Source: Sipunculus nudus (taxonomy: Eukaryota; Annelida; Sipuncula; Golfingiida; Sipunculidae). From it: a DNA stretch of 64,000 bases. Of this stretch, positions 1-10,784 are shown in pieces. The DNA lies in the NCBI GenBank assembly GCA_026874595.1, contig CM049312.1, positions 25,353,956 to 25,417,955 on the forward strand, given 5' to 3'. Both the position numbers and the translations under genes were made by a program. The first letter of the stretch is position 1. Each line of letters starts with the position of its first letter. Below the pieces are notes generated by a model that saw only the letters and a list, made by a program, of their open reading frames with translations, ran no database searches and was not told the origin of the DNA.

Positions 1-1
1 A

Positions 2-853
2 CTGCTCGCCAAAGCGAAACGGTGGTACATGGACGGCACCTTCAAGCTCGTGAAACAACCTTTCACCCAGTTGTACAGCGTGCACGTGTTCATACGCCGC
101 AACGACACTTACAAACAGGTCCCACTGGTGTTCGTGTTGATGTCCGGGAAACGTGAAAAGGATTACGTTGACGTTTTCAAACACTTGATGGGGTTGCTGC
201 CCCCGACCACGTGCGTACAAGAAATAATGCTGGACTTCGAGAAGGCTGTATGGAACGCCGTCAGGAAGGTCATGCCGAGCGTCCGGTTAAAAGGATGCGC
301 TTTCCACTGGACCCAAGCCGTATGGAGGCATGTGCAAAGCCTGGGCCTGCAGTCGGCCTACACCCGCAACAACCTGGTACACAAGACATGCCGACGGTTG
401 CTAGCACTGCCTTTCCTACCAGCATCGGAGATACCAGGGGCTTTCAACCGTCTGGAAAACGCCACACTCAAACAGTCACTGCGCAGGTTGACCCGCTACG
501 TGCGGAAGACGTGGATAAACTCTACAACGTGGCCTCCCGCCGCCTGGTCCGGATTCATGCAGAGCGTGAGAACCAACAATGACTGTGAAGGGTGGCACCG
601 CAGGATACAAAGCCGGGTGAAAAGGACAAATATTTCTCTGTACCTGTTGATAGCCCTCCTGTACGAGGAGGCCTTAAACATAAGAGTTCAGGTGCAGCTG
701 TTGCCAGAACATAAAGTCGCCCGCTACCAACGGTCACTGTACAGGGACATGCAAGGTCGCTTGTTCGAGCTGTGGGCACAATACCAGGAAGGGGCCCTGT
801 CACCCGACCAACTGTTGAAGCAATGCGCCAGGGTGTACGCACCCGCACTGTGA
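2..853 (+). CDS. MULE-type (Mutator-like) transposase, C-terminal part
   Basis: The frame is already open at the left edge, so the protein begins outside the window; the first ATG inside is at 29. Family hallmarks visible: an early YMDGTF segment (first catalytic Asp), MLDFEKA about 65 residues later (second Asp), then GCAFHWTQA (the conserved C/H block), and TNNDCEGWH, close to the usual TNN-x-EGWH motif. These belong to the DDE/RNase H-like MULE transposases often found with FLYWCH zinc fingers in invertebrate genomes. The ORF is intact to its stop, and an AATAAA follows at 973-978. No terminal inverted repeat was recognised. It marks this edge as transposon-derived or transposon-flanked DNA. 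Confidence 0.8.
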   Translation: MLAKAKRWYMDGTFKLVKQPFTQLYSVHVFIRRNDTYKQVPLVFVLMSGKREKDYVDVFKHLMGLLPPTTCVQEIMLDFEKAVWNAVRKVMPSVRLKGCAFHWTQAVWRHVQSLGLQSAYTRNNLVHKTCRRLLALPFLPASEIPGAFNRLENATLKQSLRRLTRYVRKTWINSTTWPPAAWSGFMQSVRTNNDCEGWHRRIQSRVKRTNISLYLLIALLYEEALNIRVQVQLLPEHKVARYQRSLYRDMQGRLFELWAQYQEGALSPDQLLKQCARVYAPAL

Positions 854-1351
854 ACATGGAGGGCCTGTGTTAAATCGAATGTTTGTATATAATGCAAATC
901 GATGTGTTATGTGTTTATAAAGTGATGTTGTTGAATCTACCGTAACAAAACATTAGTGTCGCGGTAGAAAAAAATAAAGGTTTTGTGGATTCACAAACAG
1001 TCATTCACAAGTGGGTTCACAATCATTTTGTGTTTGAGCATGAGAGATAAAAACAAAACAAAACCTTGACATAGTACAAATGTGTTTATTGTATAAAGCT
1101 ACACGTCACACGATGTATACAGTCACCCTTGCCTTACCCTACCCACACAGGTAAATGGGGTGGTTAACTCGTATGAAATACTGTACAATTCCAAATATAT
1201 ATCATAACACACAAACTGCATGACACTAACAACTGTACAAAAGAAAACATCTTGATTATACTATACATGGTCTAAGTATATACAGAGCTAGTCGTCTGAA
1301 TGCGACAGAACAGTCCTATTTCCATTTTACCCTCCTCGACTGCAGCAAATC
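854..1351. other. Intergenic, convergent 3' ends
   Basis: AT-rich spacer between two genes that converge. It has AATAAA at 973-978 for the plus-strand transposase and, on the minus strand, AATAAA (TTTATT at 1085-1090) for the lectin-like gene. No further ORF is supported. Confidence 0.6.
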
Positions 1352-2659
1352 TTAACGTATGCAGACGTTTAAAGCATTGATGACTATGGACAGCAGCAGT
1401 GATGTGTCTGCAAACGGCTTTCGAAAACCGGCAGACAGATTTCTCATTGCGTGTGTTGGGGCAACTGTGGGAATAACGGGCTGTGGATCGACGGGTATCA
1501 TGGGACTGGGACTTGTCAACGAACGTACAATAACATAGCCGTCTTCGTTTGCGTTGTTGGATATATGAGAAACAGTGCTAGGTGCAGGGCTGCTGCCTGA
1601 TAATAGTATATACGGAGCGCTTGGTTCAGAGTCGTCTCCTGACGACATGTCTGCGTCTTGGCATACACCTGGATCACGTGCAGAATGTCCTGAGGGATCG
1701 GCAAACGCATGTACGTGCAGCTGATGAGGAATACGGAGCGGGTACCGGGAGGTGCCAGTATCCTGTGCCGGGCTGACAGACAAATCGTTCACAGAAGTCA
1801 CGCTCTTGTGCCGTTTGATTGTGTTCATACAAATCACCTGGTGGCGGCTGTGGCACGGCACAGCTTTCCACAAGAAACCTTTGGGGAATTTCCTGACGAT
1901 GGCACAGTTTTTGTTTGGCTTAGGTTGGTCTTTGTACCAAAAGTAAATGTCTGGAATAGCAGACCGGTTGCCTGAGAAATGGTATTCCCAAACGTGGTCC
2001 ACAACATCAAGCCAGTACACGTGACGCGCTAAAACAGACTTGTCGAGCACTCTGGACAATGTCTTTATCTCTTTTTCGTTCCTGACCGAGACCAACCGCG
2101 CTCCTATGCTCACACACAGATTCCTAGCCTCAAACCAACTGCCGACACCAGGTCCGAATATGTAGCAAGGTCCGTTCTGGTGTTTGCACTCACAGTAATG
2201 TCCTGAAAACCACAGAGGACACCCGGTAGCGGTAGGCAGTTCGCAGACATAACCAAAGTCAACGTCGCGTCCATTGCAGTAAAAGGGGAGGAGGGTGTTC
2301 CCCCTAGGTCTCAACAGAGCGCAATGTTTCCCCGGCATATTGTACACCTGGCGTATAGTACCGCAGAAACGATAACGGCCAGACACGCGCCACTGTTTGA
2401 GCATCTTCCCTTTCAGAGAGATCCATGATTCCGTAACACCAGCGCTGCTCATAAAGGCAGTCAGTCTTTCATGAAACGCTACAGCGTCTGACACATTGTC
2501 GGGTACAGGCAGGGCCCACGTCTCCCCTCCTAAGATACTGCACGCGTGCCCGGCTTCAGCGTTTGTCACCGACAACCCGAGAGAACGGAACGCTGGATGT
2601 GGACGGCCAGCAGACGTGGTGACGAACAACAACAGATACAGCAGATGGAAACGTAGCAT
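1352..2659 (-). CDS. Tandem C-type-lectin-like secreted or membrane protein
   Basis: 435 aa. An N-terminal hydrophobic stretch (MLRFHLLYLLLFVTTSAG) is a good signal peptide. Two CTLD-like modules follow, roughly residues 20-140 and 145-285. The second has the usual order: a CxxxNGPCY start, a WFEARNLC helix, YWLDV, then a WY...NCAIV...W...PC...VIC ending. The Ca/sugar-binding EPN/QPD and WND motifs are not present (DQPKP instead), so a non-classical ligand is likely. A Ser/Pro-rich stalk of about 120 residues ends in a hydrophobic C-terminus (TSLLLSIVINALNVCIR), suggesting a GPI signal or membrane anchor. It is clearly paralogous to the next gene upstream on the same strand. A TATA box lies at 2820-2828, about 160 bp before the ATG. 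Confidence 0.7.
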   Translation of the reverse strand: MLRFHLLYLLLFVTTSAGRPHPAFRSLGLSVTNAEAGHACSILGGETWALPVPDNVSDAVAFHERLTAFMSSAGVTESWISLKGKMLKQWRVSGRYRFCGTIRQVYNMPGKHCALLRPRGNTLLPFYCNGRDVDFGYVCELPTATGCPLWFSGHYCECKHQNGPCYIFGPGVGSWFEARNLCVSIGARLVSVRNEKEIKTLSRVLDKSVLARHVYWLDVVDHVWEYHFSGNRSAIPDIYFWYKDQPKPNKNCAIVRKFPKGFLWKAVPCHSRHQVICMNTIKRHKSVTSVNDLSVSPAQDTGTSRYPLRIPHQLHVHAFADPSGHSARDPGVCQDADMSSGDDSEPSAPYILLSGSSPAPSTVSHISNNANEDGYVIVRSLTSPSPMIPVDPQPVIPTVAPTHAMRNLSAGFRKPFADTSLLLSIVINALNVCIR

Positions 2660-2819
2660 GATGATACGGAACAGCGTTCACACACTGAGAGAACTTGTTC
2701 TAGCATAGAACAAGCGTAACACGTAACAACACTTACTGCAACAGAGGCTTCGGTCCGACGGAACACCAGGCTGCTGTGAAGACTGGGCGAATATGATTCA
2801 AATCTCCGGCAGACCTGGT

Positions 2820-2828
2820 CTTTATATA
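2820..2828 (-). promoter_or_regulatory. TATA box of the 1352-2659 gene
   Basis: Reverse complement reads TATATAAAG, about 160 bp before the start codon, which leaves a 5' UTR of roughly 130 nt or a short unresolved leader intron. Confidence 0.5.
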
Positions 2829-3106
2829 GCTGCGTGATGCAACAGTCGTCGTGTCAAGTTCGTGACAGTGCGTCATGTTACACCCCGGGAATGTTTCGGG
2901 AAAAACCAGGTTTAATTTTCGTTACAGCAGCAGGAATGTTAAAACATCCGCCTCACCGGCCTACGCACAAAAAAAAAGAAATATCTGATAAGCAAGTAAT
3001 TTACATGCATCACGTTGTGTCATGTTACTTCCTGGGTAATATCTTCCGCGCATGTGAATCCCCATACGGGGGCGTATTGTTTTTCATGATCCTCCCGTCT
3101 GATTTT
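2829..3106. other. Intergenic
   Basis: Spacer between the two lectin-like genes. It contains an A-run near 2970-2980. No convincing gene is seen. Confidence 0.4.
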
Positions 3107-4219
3107 TTAGATTGACGTAATGATACTGACGCACAGTGATAGACATGTACGTATGATAACGGCGTGCGATATAGAGCGGTGTGATGACGCGGTAGAATAT
3201 GTCCCAGTAGCAGTAGCAGTATCCGATGCGTTGTGCGGGTAGCGTGTAGGCACGTTGACCATTGCGCCATCACTTCTTGTCGATAAAGAACGATGACTCA
3301 TGCAGACGATTTTATGGCGGCTGTCGCAGTCCACAGCTTCCCAGAAATATCCGTCTGGGTATTTCCTTACAACGGCACAGTTTTTCCCGGTGGCAGGTCG
3401 TTGTCTGTACCAAAAGTACATGTCGGGAACCGCAGTCCGGTTTCCGCGCAGACGGTATTGCCAAACGTGGTTCACCATGTCCACCCAATATTCCGTTGCA
3501 CCGGATATCTTAGATTTTATGAACTTATTCAGCGCTTTAGCTTCCTCCCCATTATGAACCACGGCCAAGCGTGCCCCTATGTAAACGCACATGCTTTTAG
3601 CCGCAAACCAACTTGCGGCGCCACGCAATATCGCGTAGCACGGTCCGTACTGTCCGTTGCAGAGATTACTGAAGAACAGATGGCTAGAAGACGGTACAAC
3701 GCATACAAACATTTTGACGTCGTCATTACACGACTCACTCACAGCAGCTTCATATCGAGATTGTATTCTGGCGCAGTGTCTGTGTTGCTCCCCGTTATGC
3801 TGTACCCTGCCTTTGAAAGGTTTCGTCCCGGACACCCGCCATTCTTTGAGCTTGTTCCCTTTCAGCGAAATCCACGCTTCGGAAATACCAGCACTGTTCA
3901 TGAAATCAGTCAATTCTGTGTGGAACGATAACCCGTCATGGCTGTCATCCGGTGCAGGCAGGTACCACCTGCCATCATGTAACATACCGCACGCATACTG
4001 GGCCTCGCTGTTTGTCAGATTGATGTCGAAGAATCTGAATACATGGTACGGAGAAGGCGCAGCCGATCTCGGAGTCACATAGGTTGCCAGACATAGGTCA
4101 CTGTACAGTACAAAAAATAAAGTAAGCCGGAGGATACACCCCATCAACACAAAAAACAGTAACAAATGGTAAGCAAACCTCTGCGAACACGAAATCCAGT
4201 CACTACCAGCGGCACCCAT
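3107..4219 (-). CDS. Tandem C-type-lectin-like protein, paralogue of the 1352-2659 gene
   Basis: 370 aa from the ATG at 4219; a longer frame begins with GTG at 4234 and is not preferred. Residues about 15-45 are strongly hydrophobic (signal peptide or signal anchor). Two CTLD-like modules follow (about 45-165 and 175-305). They share with the neighbour the phrases SAGxxExWISLKGxxLKxWRVSG in the first and SWFxAxxxCVxIGARL plus IPD/VPDxYFWY in the second. Ca-binding EPN/WND motifs are again absent. The stalk is much shorter and ends in a hydrophobic tail (IIRTCLSLCVSIITSI), probably an anchor. The pair is a tandem duplication with divergence. A TATA box is 56 bp before the ATG. Confidence 0.7.
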   Translation of the reverse strand: MGAAGSDWISCSQRFAYHLLLFFVLMGCILRLTLFFVLYSDLCLATYVTPRSAAPSPYHVFRFFDINLTNSEAQYACGMLHDGRWYLPAPDDSHDGLSFHTELTDFMNSAGISEAWISLKGNKLKEWRVSGTKPFKGRVQHNGEQHRHCARIQSRYEAAVSESCNDDVKMFVCVVPSSSHLFFSNLCNGQYGPCYAILRGAASWFAAKSMCVYIGARLAVVHNGEEAKALNKFIKSKISGATEYWVDMVNHVWQYRLRGNRTAVPDMYFWYRQRPATGKNCAVVRKYPDGYFWEAVDCDSRHKIVCMSHRSLSTRSDGAMVNVPTRYPHNASDTATATGTYSTASSHRSISHAVIIRTCLSLCVSIITSI

Positions 4220-4274
4220 GCCTGTCCTTCTCACAAGACTGTGCGCATGTGGCGTTCATGCTACCCGTTGATGG

Positions 4275-4281
4275 TTATATA
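4275..4281 (-). promoter_or_regulatory. TATA box of the 3107-4219 gene
   Basis: Reverse complement TATATAA, 56 bp upstream of the chosen ATG. This spacing supports 4219 as the start with a short 5' UTR. An E-box-like CACGTG lies just upstream. Confidence 0.55.
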
Positions 4282-5125
4282 GTCACGTGTGATGACGTTT
4301 ACACGCGAAGGAGGGGATGACACACGTGTGGCAGAAACGTTAACATAATACCATCAGCAAGCATACATTGCGCGTATCCAAATATAGTTTTTTTCTGAAT
4401 CTGTGATGACGCACACGGATCAACATGCGGTCCAGTTGGTATCAACTTCGTTCTTGAAGATAGTTGGACGGTTGCCGTTGCCGAGTTTCATACATAAACC
4501 GGAGGAGTAGAACAAATATCTAAGGGGAACCCTGATGCAACGCGTTGTGACAGAGCTGCACGGTTTAATATGGACATCAGCTAAGAGACCGTGATGGGAA
4601 CAAACAAAATTGAAAACATGTGGTGCCATCCAGTGAGAACTCTGTTACCATCCTGTTATTTCAGATAGTGACGTGTACCAGATCACATGGTATCTTATAG
4701 ATAATTTGTTTACACACGCACTTACATACACACACACACACACACATAGCATAAAACCCATCATAGTCTGATACAATACAGGATGCAATTCAGTTATGCC
4801 TTTTTATTACGTGTCATATAGATTACAGTATAAACAAAAACAAATCACATGCACAACAACCTGTTATACAAAACCTTATTGCCTGGAGAGCTGGCTGTGA
4901 CGTTAGGTCCGTTATGAAACACGTCCCGTACGTTAATCCCACGTTTCAAACAGTCATATATATGCGTGCATTGTATAAAAATGCTACATCGCTGCGTATG
5001 CTCAAAGACCAAACAATCAGTTCCTTCGAAAAATCCCGAATACACGAGTTAATATCAGCATCTGGACCTCCAACACTTCCAGCGTTTGATGTGTATATAC
5101 AGTGCCTTAGACGGGGCGTACATGC
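4282..5125. other. Intergenic with CA microsatellite
   Basis: Holds a CA/AC run around 4723-4747 and, on the minus strand, a poly(A) signal (TTTATT at 4803-4808) suitable for the 5126-5800 gene. Short ORFs here show no recognisable motif. Confidence 0.5.
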
Positions 5126-5800
5126 TTACGAACGGTTGTTCACGTTGTCCACCAGCATGGGACGATCGAGATGTTTCATACCTTGTTTATAAAAATCCGA
5201 CACATGCGCGTGGTAATGGCCGCGCAGCAACTCCATGGCAGCATCAAGTTCATATACACCGTTGTTATCAAGAAGGAGGTACAGGAGTGTTCTGGCTTGG
5301 GCCGTGTTCATCCTGTGAACACGTATCTGCTCGACCATGTTGTCGTTGATAAACCCTCGCGCAGCAAGTACATCAACTACGTCGCTATGCAGCACGTCTA
5401 ATTTGTCGGCCATACCGGGAAGTATTTTGTAAAAACTGTCGTTCCAAGACGAAGACACCTTAGCCGGAGGCGAACCGTGTGGTCGAGCCTTTTTCTCATC
5501 CCGACTCAGTGCTTTCATGCGATCTTGATACATCCGCAAAACGTCTGGGTGATGACGCCCTATAATTTTCATAGCTTTGTCAAGCCTTCTGGGAGTGTTC
5601 GTATCCGCCAGTGTGTGCAGCAACAGTTCGGCTTGTTCCGAATTAGTCATCTTCGCCCTGACATTATCCAGCTCGTCCCTGTCGAGAAACCCCTCTGCCA
5701 ACAGCTCGTCAGGCAGCAGACTCTGTTTCACGTACAGTGCAGATGCCAAACGGGGCAGTATGCCGTAAAACGTCTCGTGCCAATGTGAAGAACAAGCCAT
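5126..5800 (-). CDS. Tandem death-fold (CARD-like) protein
   Basis: 224 aa. Two repeats of about 95 residues (about 5-100 and 118-215), each opening with S-W-x-[DE]-[ST]-F-Y-x-I-L-P and continuing as a six-helix pattern. Shared positions are L-LA-GF (helix 3), N[ST]xQAxxLL (helix 4/5) and LDxAMxxxxxxHxxV (helix 6). This matches the CARD subfamily of death-fold adaptors by helix order and hydrophobic spacing, but no residue is diagnostic. Similar N-termini occur in the 24094 and 49394 genes. No enzyme domain is present, so an adaptor or decoy that binds other CARD proteins is the most reasonable guess. A TATA box lies at 5855-5862. Confidence 0.6.
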   Translation of the reverse strand: MACSSHWHETFYGILPRLASALYVKQSLLPDELLAEGFLDRDELDNVRAKMTNSEQAELLLHTLADTNTPRRLDKAMKIIGRHHPDVLRMYQDRMKALSRDEKKARPHGSPPAKVSSSWNDSFYKILPGMADKLDVLHSDVVDVLAARGFINDNMVEQIRVHRMNTAQARTLLYLLLDNNGVYELDAAMELLRGHYHAHVSDFYKQGMKHLDRPMLVDNVNNRS

Positions 5801-5854
5801 GGTCGTGGTAGGGCTCCCACAGGAATTGTGCCTGGCAACTAGACATCACCGCAG

Positions 5855-5862
5855 CTTTTATA
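5855..5862 (-). promoter_or_regulatory. TATA box of the 5126-5800 gene
   Basis: Reverse complement TATAAAAG, 55 bp before the ATG. Confidence 0.5.
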
Positions 5863-6153
5863 TGTTTTCGAACATGTACAGTCCAGGCAGTGCGCATGCC
5901 TGGATGTTGACGGGATAGGCTCAAAATTGTTTACCAAATTCAAATGTGAGTAACGGCAGAGCTCATGTGACATAACAAAAAATGGCCTCATTTCAAGGTC
6001 AGTCCACTGCATGAGCGAAGATACGTTTCTGAGATGCATTATCCCACGCGACATGAACACATATAGATATAAAAAACCACAATGAGGAGATGTATGCACT
6101 GGTGTCATTGTGTGTGACGTACGCTGTCAGATATCGGGTACACAATGACGCTT

Positions 6154-6696
6154 TCACGAGAAAGAACCAAGTGACACACAACAGCAACGAGAGGTTACAT
6201 TCCTCGTTTGGTATCGGCTACATGGGCAGTAATTTAAACACAGCAGACCCCTGTGGAAATCGCTGTCAGCGTGAGACACTCGGTACTCTTTGCTAAAGAA
6301 GCAGTACAATATGTACACAGCCAGGCATCGGGCTTCAGCCGTCGGGACCATGCGTGTAAGGTTCACTGTGATCGAAGGGCATATCCTGTGCCAGCTGACC
6401 CACGGTTCCGTTTTATACACAGCCGTCAAAGTAGCCTCATCAAGTGTGATCCCGTACCCTCTCCCGATATCAGTTATCATACTCAAGCAGAGGCTGGGTG
6501 GCCACGGGTCCACGCCGTCAACCAGTTCCACGCACTGCCACGATCTGGGAAATACATCAGTTGATCTGTCGTCAAGGACTTTGATCTTCTTCAAAAGTAG
6601 CTCCGCGTGACCCATCAAATTGTCCATCAGATATGTCATTTCGTTCTTGTTGCACAACCTGCTGGTTAACTGGTCGTCGGCTGGGAGCGAATGCAT
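6154..6696 (-). CDS. Hypothetical protein
   Basis: 180 aa from the ATG at 6696. Not recognised. The first 125 residues look coding: a helix MTYLMDNLMGHAELLLKKI, Trp/Pro-rich VDGVDPWPPS, then GRGYGITLDEATL. The last 40 residues are Cys/Ser-rich and may not be functional. An AT-rich run at 6858-6878 could supply a TATA box. It has the same orientation as the genes to its left. Confidence 0.4.
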   Translation of the reverse strand: MHSLPADDQLTSRLCNKNEMTYLMDNLMGHAELLLKKIKVLDDRSTDVFPRSWQCVELVDGVDPWPPSLCLSMITDIGRGYGITLDEATLTAVYKTEPWVSWHRICPSITVNLTRMVPTAEARCLAVYILYCFFSKEYRVSHADSDFHRGLLCLNYCPCSRYQTRNVTSRCCCVSLGSFS

Positions 6697-7550
6697 CACG
6701 CTGTGTCCGAAGTATAATCAAGAATGAGCACACGTCCGCAACTGTTGGGTACGTCAAACACAATGTGTTGCGTGGGCGTGGCTTGAATGGGATGCATGTA
6801 TTCGGAAGGTCTCACCCGCCATGAAACAAGGGGTGACGGCTTCTCAAGCTCACATGAATATATATATATGTATATGAGGGGTGATGGGTTGAAATGTGGT
6901 TAAACAGGGTTCGTCCCTGGTATGATCTTAATACGTTTGCTGGTAATCTGCTTTTTCATCGCTGCTCGATAACTGTCTGCGTGTTTGCATGTATTCATAA
7001 ATTAGTTTTGTCGTTGGCGATCGGTTTGAGATTGAACACCCGATACAGAAAACCCTGCACGCCGAGGTGTACTTTCACGTTATATACATTTTTTAAAAAG
7101 AAGAAGACGGGTACATCAAAACCATTCGTCACCCAGATGTATATTTTAGGCACATCCAATGCGAATGCACGAAAATCGTTTGAACAACCAGATGTTATAT
7201 GGATCTGATCAACCAGATACGACAAACATACTAATAGATGTTGATATCACTTGATACTTCCAAACTCAGAAAACGAAATTTTAAATAAATGCATATGTGA
7301 CAATATTTCTAAAATATGTATAAAAACTTGATGTACTCGTTATTTTCAACAATGTTTTGCCTGAATCTACGTCACAATACCTGTGGAACTCATAAGACGG
7401 AACTTATATAATGAATAAAATATGAAAGTTTCTTCTTTATGCCATGATCATCCGCATATGTGATTCATGATCATTTTCTGATACATTTTATAAATACATA
7501 AAGGCACACAAAACATCCAGTTCAATTAAAGTATGCAGTCCGCACAAATG
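6697..7550. other. AT-rich intergenic
   Basis: No supported gene. A short minus-strand frame at 6995-7225 encodes a hydrophobic, aromatic-rich peptide without motif. The stretch borders the foldback structure. Confidence 0.4.
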
Positions 7551-8109
7551 TTGTTTCATGTGTGCAACTTAATTAGATAAATCCGTTGTCTATCTGATAT
7601 AGTTCTACTTGTCGTCGGCAGGTGGCGATACTGACGCCAATATATTGGTCAGCAACACAAAATGGCCATTTGCCGGACAACGGTCTACACAACATTTACG
7701 AAATACCTGCAATAATTTTAGTAAAAATATTCCTCAAACGTTCAACGAGTGACATTCGTGATATATTTTCCAGTTTGCGGGTACATCTTGCACAAACGTG
7801 AAATCTGCCGCACACCAAAGATTTCAATGTTGTTTCATGTGTGCAACTTAATTAGATAAATCCGTTGTCTATCTGATATAGTTCCACTTGTCGTCGGCAG
7901 GTGGCGATACTGACACCGTCATATTGGTCAGCAACACAAAATGGCCATTTGCCGGACAACGGTCTACACAACATTTACAAAATATGTGCTAAAATCTTTG
8001 GAAAAATATGCTTTAAGCGTTCAACGAGTAACATTTGCGATATCTTTTTCAGTTTGCGCGTACATCTTGCACAAACGTGAAATCTGCCGCACACCAAAGA
8101 TTTCAATGT
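7551..8109. repeat. 279-bp tandem direct repeat at the outer edge of the foldback left arm
   Basis: Copy 1 at 7551-7829 and copy 2 at 7830-8108 both begin TTGTTTCATGTGTGCAACTT and end CCAAAGATTTCAATG, with a few percent divergence. Part of copy 2 reappears inverted at about 11090-11217, so it belongs to the arm of the large inverted repeat. Confidence 0.85.
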
Positions 8110-8339
8110 GTCCACAACCCTACTATATAAGCAGGCCGAGTCTATTATACTATCAGTTGAGAGCGCTCTCTGGGCGCTTTTGGGTCCCAGACGGCTCCCC
8201 TGTGGGGGAGGGGGGGACTTTAGGGGGGGAGGGGGCGGCCCCTCCCTCTGCCTTATGTCAAGAAGAAGAAGTAGAGTTGTGGGTCTGTGGCCGGTTGTGT
8301 GGTTCAAGTCAGAACTAGACCGGTTGTAGGTTTGGGGAT

Positions 8340-8640
8340 CACCGGCAGGAGGTGAATAAGGGTCGGTTGGATGTGAAAGGTCGGTTGGGGTCGTCGAGGT
8401 CGGATGTGAAAGGTCAACAGGGGTCGCCGGGGGGGGGGGGGGAGAACAGGGGAGTTCTGGATGGGATCGGGTCGAAGGGGAAAGGTCAGCAGGGGTCGCC
8501 TGGGGGGGGGGGAACAGGGGAGTTGTGAGTGGGATCGGGTCGGAGGTGAAAGGTCAACAGGGGTCACAAGGGGGGGGGAACAGGGGAGTCCTAGGTGGGT
8601 TCGTATACGGATGTGAATGGTTAAAGAGTGATCGTCGGGT
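8340..8640. repeat. G-rich minisatellite (left arm)
   Basis: About three copies of a unit near 70-75 bp built from GGTCAACAGGGGTCGC, a G9-G14 run and AACAGGGGAGT. The inverted counterpart with C runs is at about 10440-10640. Confidence 0.7.
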
Positions 8641-8714
8641 ATAATCGGTACTGGGAAAGCCAACGGTGTGCAACGCACGTCAAAGCACAATGGGATCGTT
8701 CCGATCACCACAGA

Positions 8715-9540
8715 ATCTCCCCTGGGGCCGAGGCCCCTATAGAGGTTTCTCCACAGGGGTCGTGGTGGGGGCCTCGCCCCCAGGGGATAATACTTTATGG
8801 GGGATCGATCCCTAAAAAGAATACACACAGGGGGCGAGGCCCCCATAAGGAATTACATGGAAGGCCCGTGGTGGGGGCCTCGCCCCCAGGGGAAAATACT
8901 TTATGTGGGATCGATCCCTACAAAGAATATACCCAGGGGGCGAGGCCCCCATAAGGAATTACATGGAAGGCCCGTGGTGGGGGCCTCGCCCCCAGGGGAA
9001 AATACTTTATGTGGGATCGATCCCTACAAAGAATATACCCAGGGGGCGAGGCCCCCATAAGGAATTACATGGAGGGCCCGTGGTGGGGGCCTCGCCCCCG
9101 GGAATAATATTTTATGGGGGATCGATCCCTAAAAAGAATATACACAGGGGGCGAAGCCCCCATCAGGAATTACATGGAAGGCACGTGGTGGGGGCCTCGC
9201 CCCCAGGGGATAATACTTTATGTGGGATCGATCCCTACAAAGAATATACCCAGGGGGCGAAGCCCCCATCAGGAATTACATGGAAGGCACGTGGTGGGGG
9301 CCTCGCCCCCAGGGGATAATACTTTATGTGGGATCGATCCCTACAAAGAATATACACTGGGGGCGAGGCCCCCATAAGGAAATACATGGAAGGCACGTCG
9401 TGGGGGCCTCGCCCCCAGGGGATAATAATTTATGTGGGATCGATCCCTAAAAAGAATATATACTGGGGGCGAGGCCCCCATAAGGATTTAGATGGAGGGC
9501 CCGTGGTGGGGGCCTCGCCCCCGGGAATATTCATTTTAGG
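8715..9540 (+). repeat. Array of about 106-bp palindrome-rich units, direct orientation
   Basis: About seven units with a 105-106 bp period. Each has three self-complementary blocks: GGGATCGATCCC, GGGGGCGAGGCCCCC and GGGGGCCTCGCCCCC, separated by short AT-rich linkers. Because 106 is not a multiple of three, the apparent ORFs across it are repeat artefacts. Confidence 0.9.
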
Positions 9541-9546
9541 GATCTA

Positions 9547-9599
9547 GGCGCCGAAGGCGCCCTCCATACATACATCTGTGTATTGGCGCCTTCGGCGCC
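9547..9599. repeat. Perfect central hairpin of the foldback
   Basis: GGCGCCGAAGGCGCC at 9547-9561 is exactly complementary to 9585-9599, with a 23-nt loop. It is the symmetry centre between the two opposed unit arrays. Confidence 0.9.
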
Positions 9600-10320
9600 C
9601 CGATCCCCATACAGTATTCTCCCGGGGGCGAGGCCCCCATCACGATCCTTCCATATATTTCCTTATGGGGGCCTCGCCCCCGGGGTATATTCTTTTTAGG
9701 GATCGGTCCCACATAAAGTATTTTCCCCTGGGGGCGAGGCCCCCACCACGGGCCTTCCATGTAATTCCTTATGGGGGCCTCGCCCCCTGTGTATATTCTT
9801 TTTAGGGATCGATCCCACATAAAGTATTTTCCCCTGGGGGCGAGGCCCCCACCACGGGCCTTCCATGTAATTCCTTATGGGGGCCTCGCCCCCTGTGTAT
9901 ATTCTTTTTAGGGATCGATCCCCCATAAAATATTATTCCCGGGGGCGAGGCCCCCACCACGGGCCCTCCATGTAATTCCTTATGGGGGCCTCGCCCCCTG
10001 TGTATATTCTTTTTAGGGATCGATCCCACATAAAGTATTATCACCTGGGGGCGAGGCCCCCACCACGGGCCTTCCATATATTTCCTTATGGGGGCCTCGC
10101 CCCCGGGGTATATTCTTTTTAGGGATCGATCCCCCATAAAGTATTATTCCCGGGGGCGAGGCCCCCACCACGGGCCTTCCATGTAATTCCTTATGGGGGC
10201 CTCGCCCCCTGTGTATATTCTTTGTAGGGATCGATCCCACATAAAGTATTCTTCCCGGGGGCGAAGCCCCCACCACGAGCCCTGTGGAGAAATTTCTATA
10301 GGGGCCTCGGCCCCAGTGGA
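9600..10320 (-). repeat. Array of about 106-bp palindrome-rich units, inverted orientation
   Basis: About seven units, the reverse complement of those at 8715-9540, carrying the same three palindromic blocks. Some units have GCGAAG for GCGAGG, so copies have diverged slightly and are not an assembly copy of the left array. Confidence 0.9.
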
Positions 10321-10784
10321 GACCCTCTGTCGGGATCTGAACGATCCCCTAGTGCTTTGACATGCGTTGCACACCTGTGGCTTTTCCAGTACCGATGATA
10401 TCCGATGAACACTCTTTAACCATTCACATGGGTCTCCGATCCCAACCAGGACTCCCCTGTTCCCCCCCGCCGGGCGATCCTACCCAGAACTCCCCTGTTC
10501 CCCCCCCCGCCAGGCGATCCCACCCAGAACTCCCCTGGTCCCCCCCCCCCCCGGTAAACCCTACTGACCTTTCATCTCTAACCTCGACGACCCAGACCGA
10601 CCTTTCACATCCTACCGACTCTTTCCCCCCCTCTGCCGGCGATCCCCAAACCTACAACTGGTCTACTTCTGACTTGAACCACACAACCGACCCCTGGTGG
10701 CCACAAGCCCACAACTCTACTACTTCTTGACATAAGGCAGAGGGAGGGGCCGCCCCCTCCCCCCCTCAAGTCCCCCCCTCCCCC

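Noticed and set aside
6995-7225. 76-aa aromatic-rich minus-strand ORF
   Set aside because: Short, no motif, AT-rich repeat-flanking DNA and no promoter or splice context.
8715-10320. CRISPR-like array
   Set aside because: Units are whole 106-bp repeats without unique spacers, in two opposed arrays, in eukaryotic-type DNA.
8628-10374. Many overlapping ORFs with repeated Gly/Pro/Arg-rich peptides
   Set aside because: They are translations of the 106-bp palindromic repeat in changing frames on both strands; the period is not a multiple of three.
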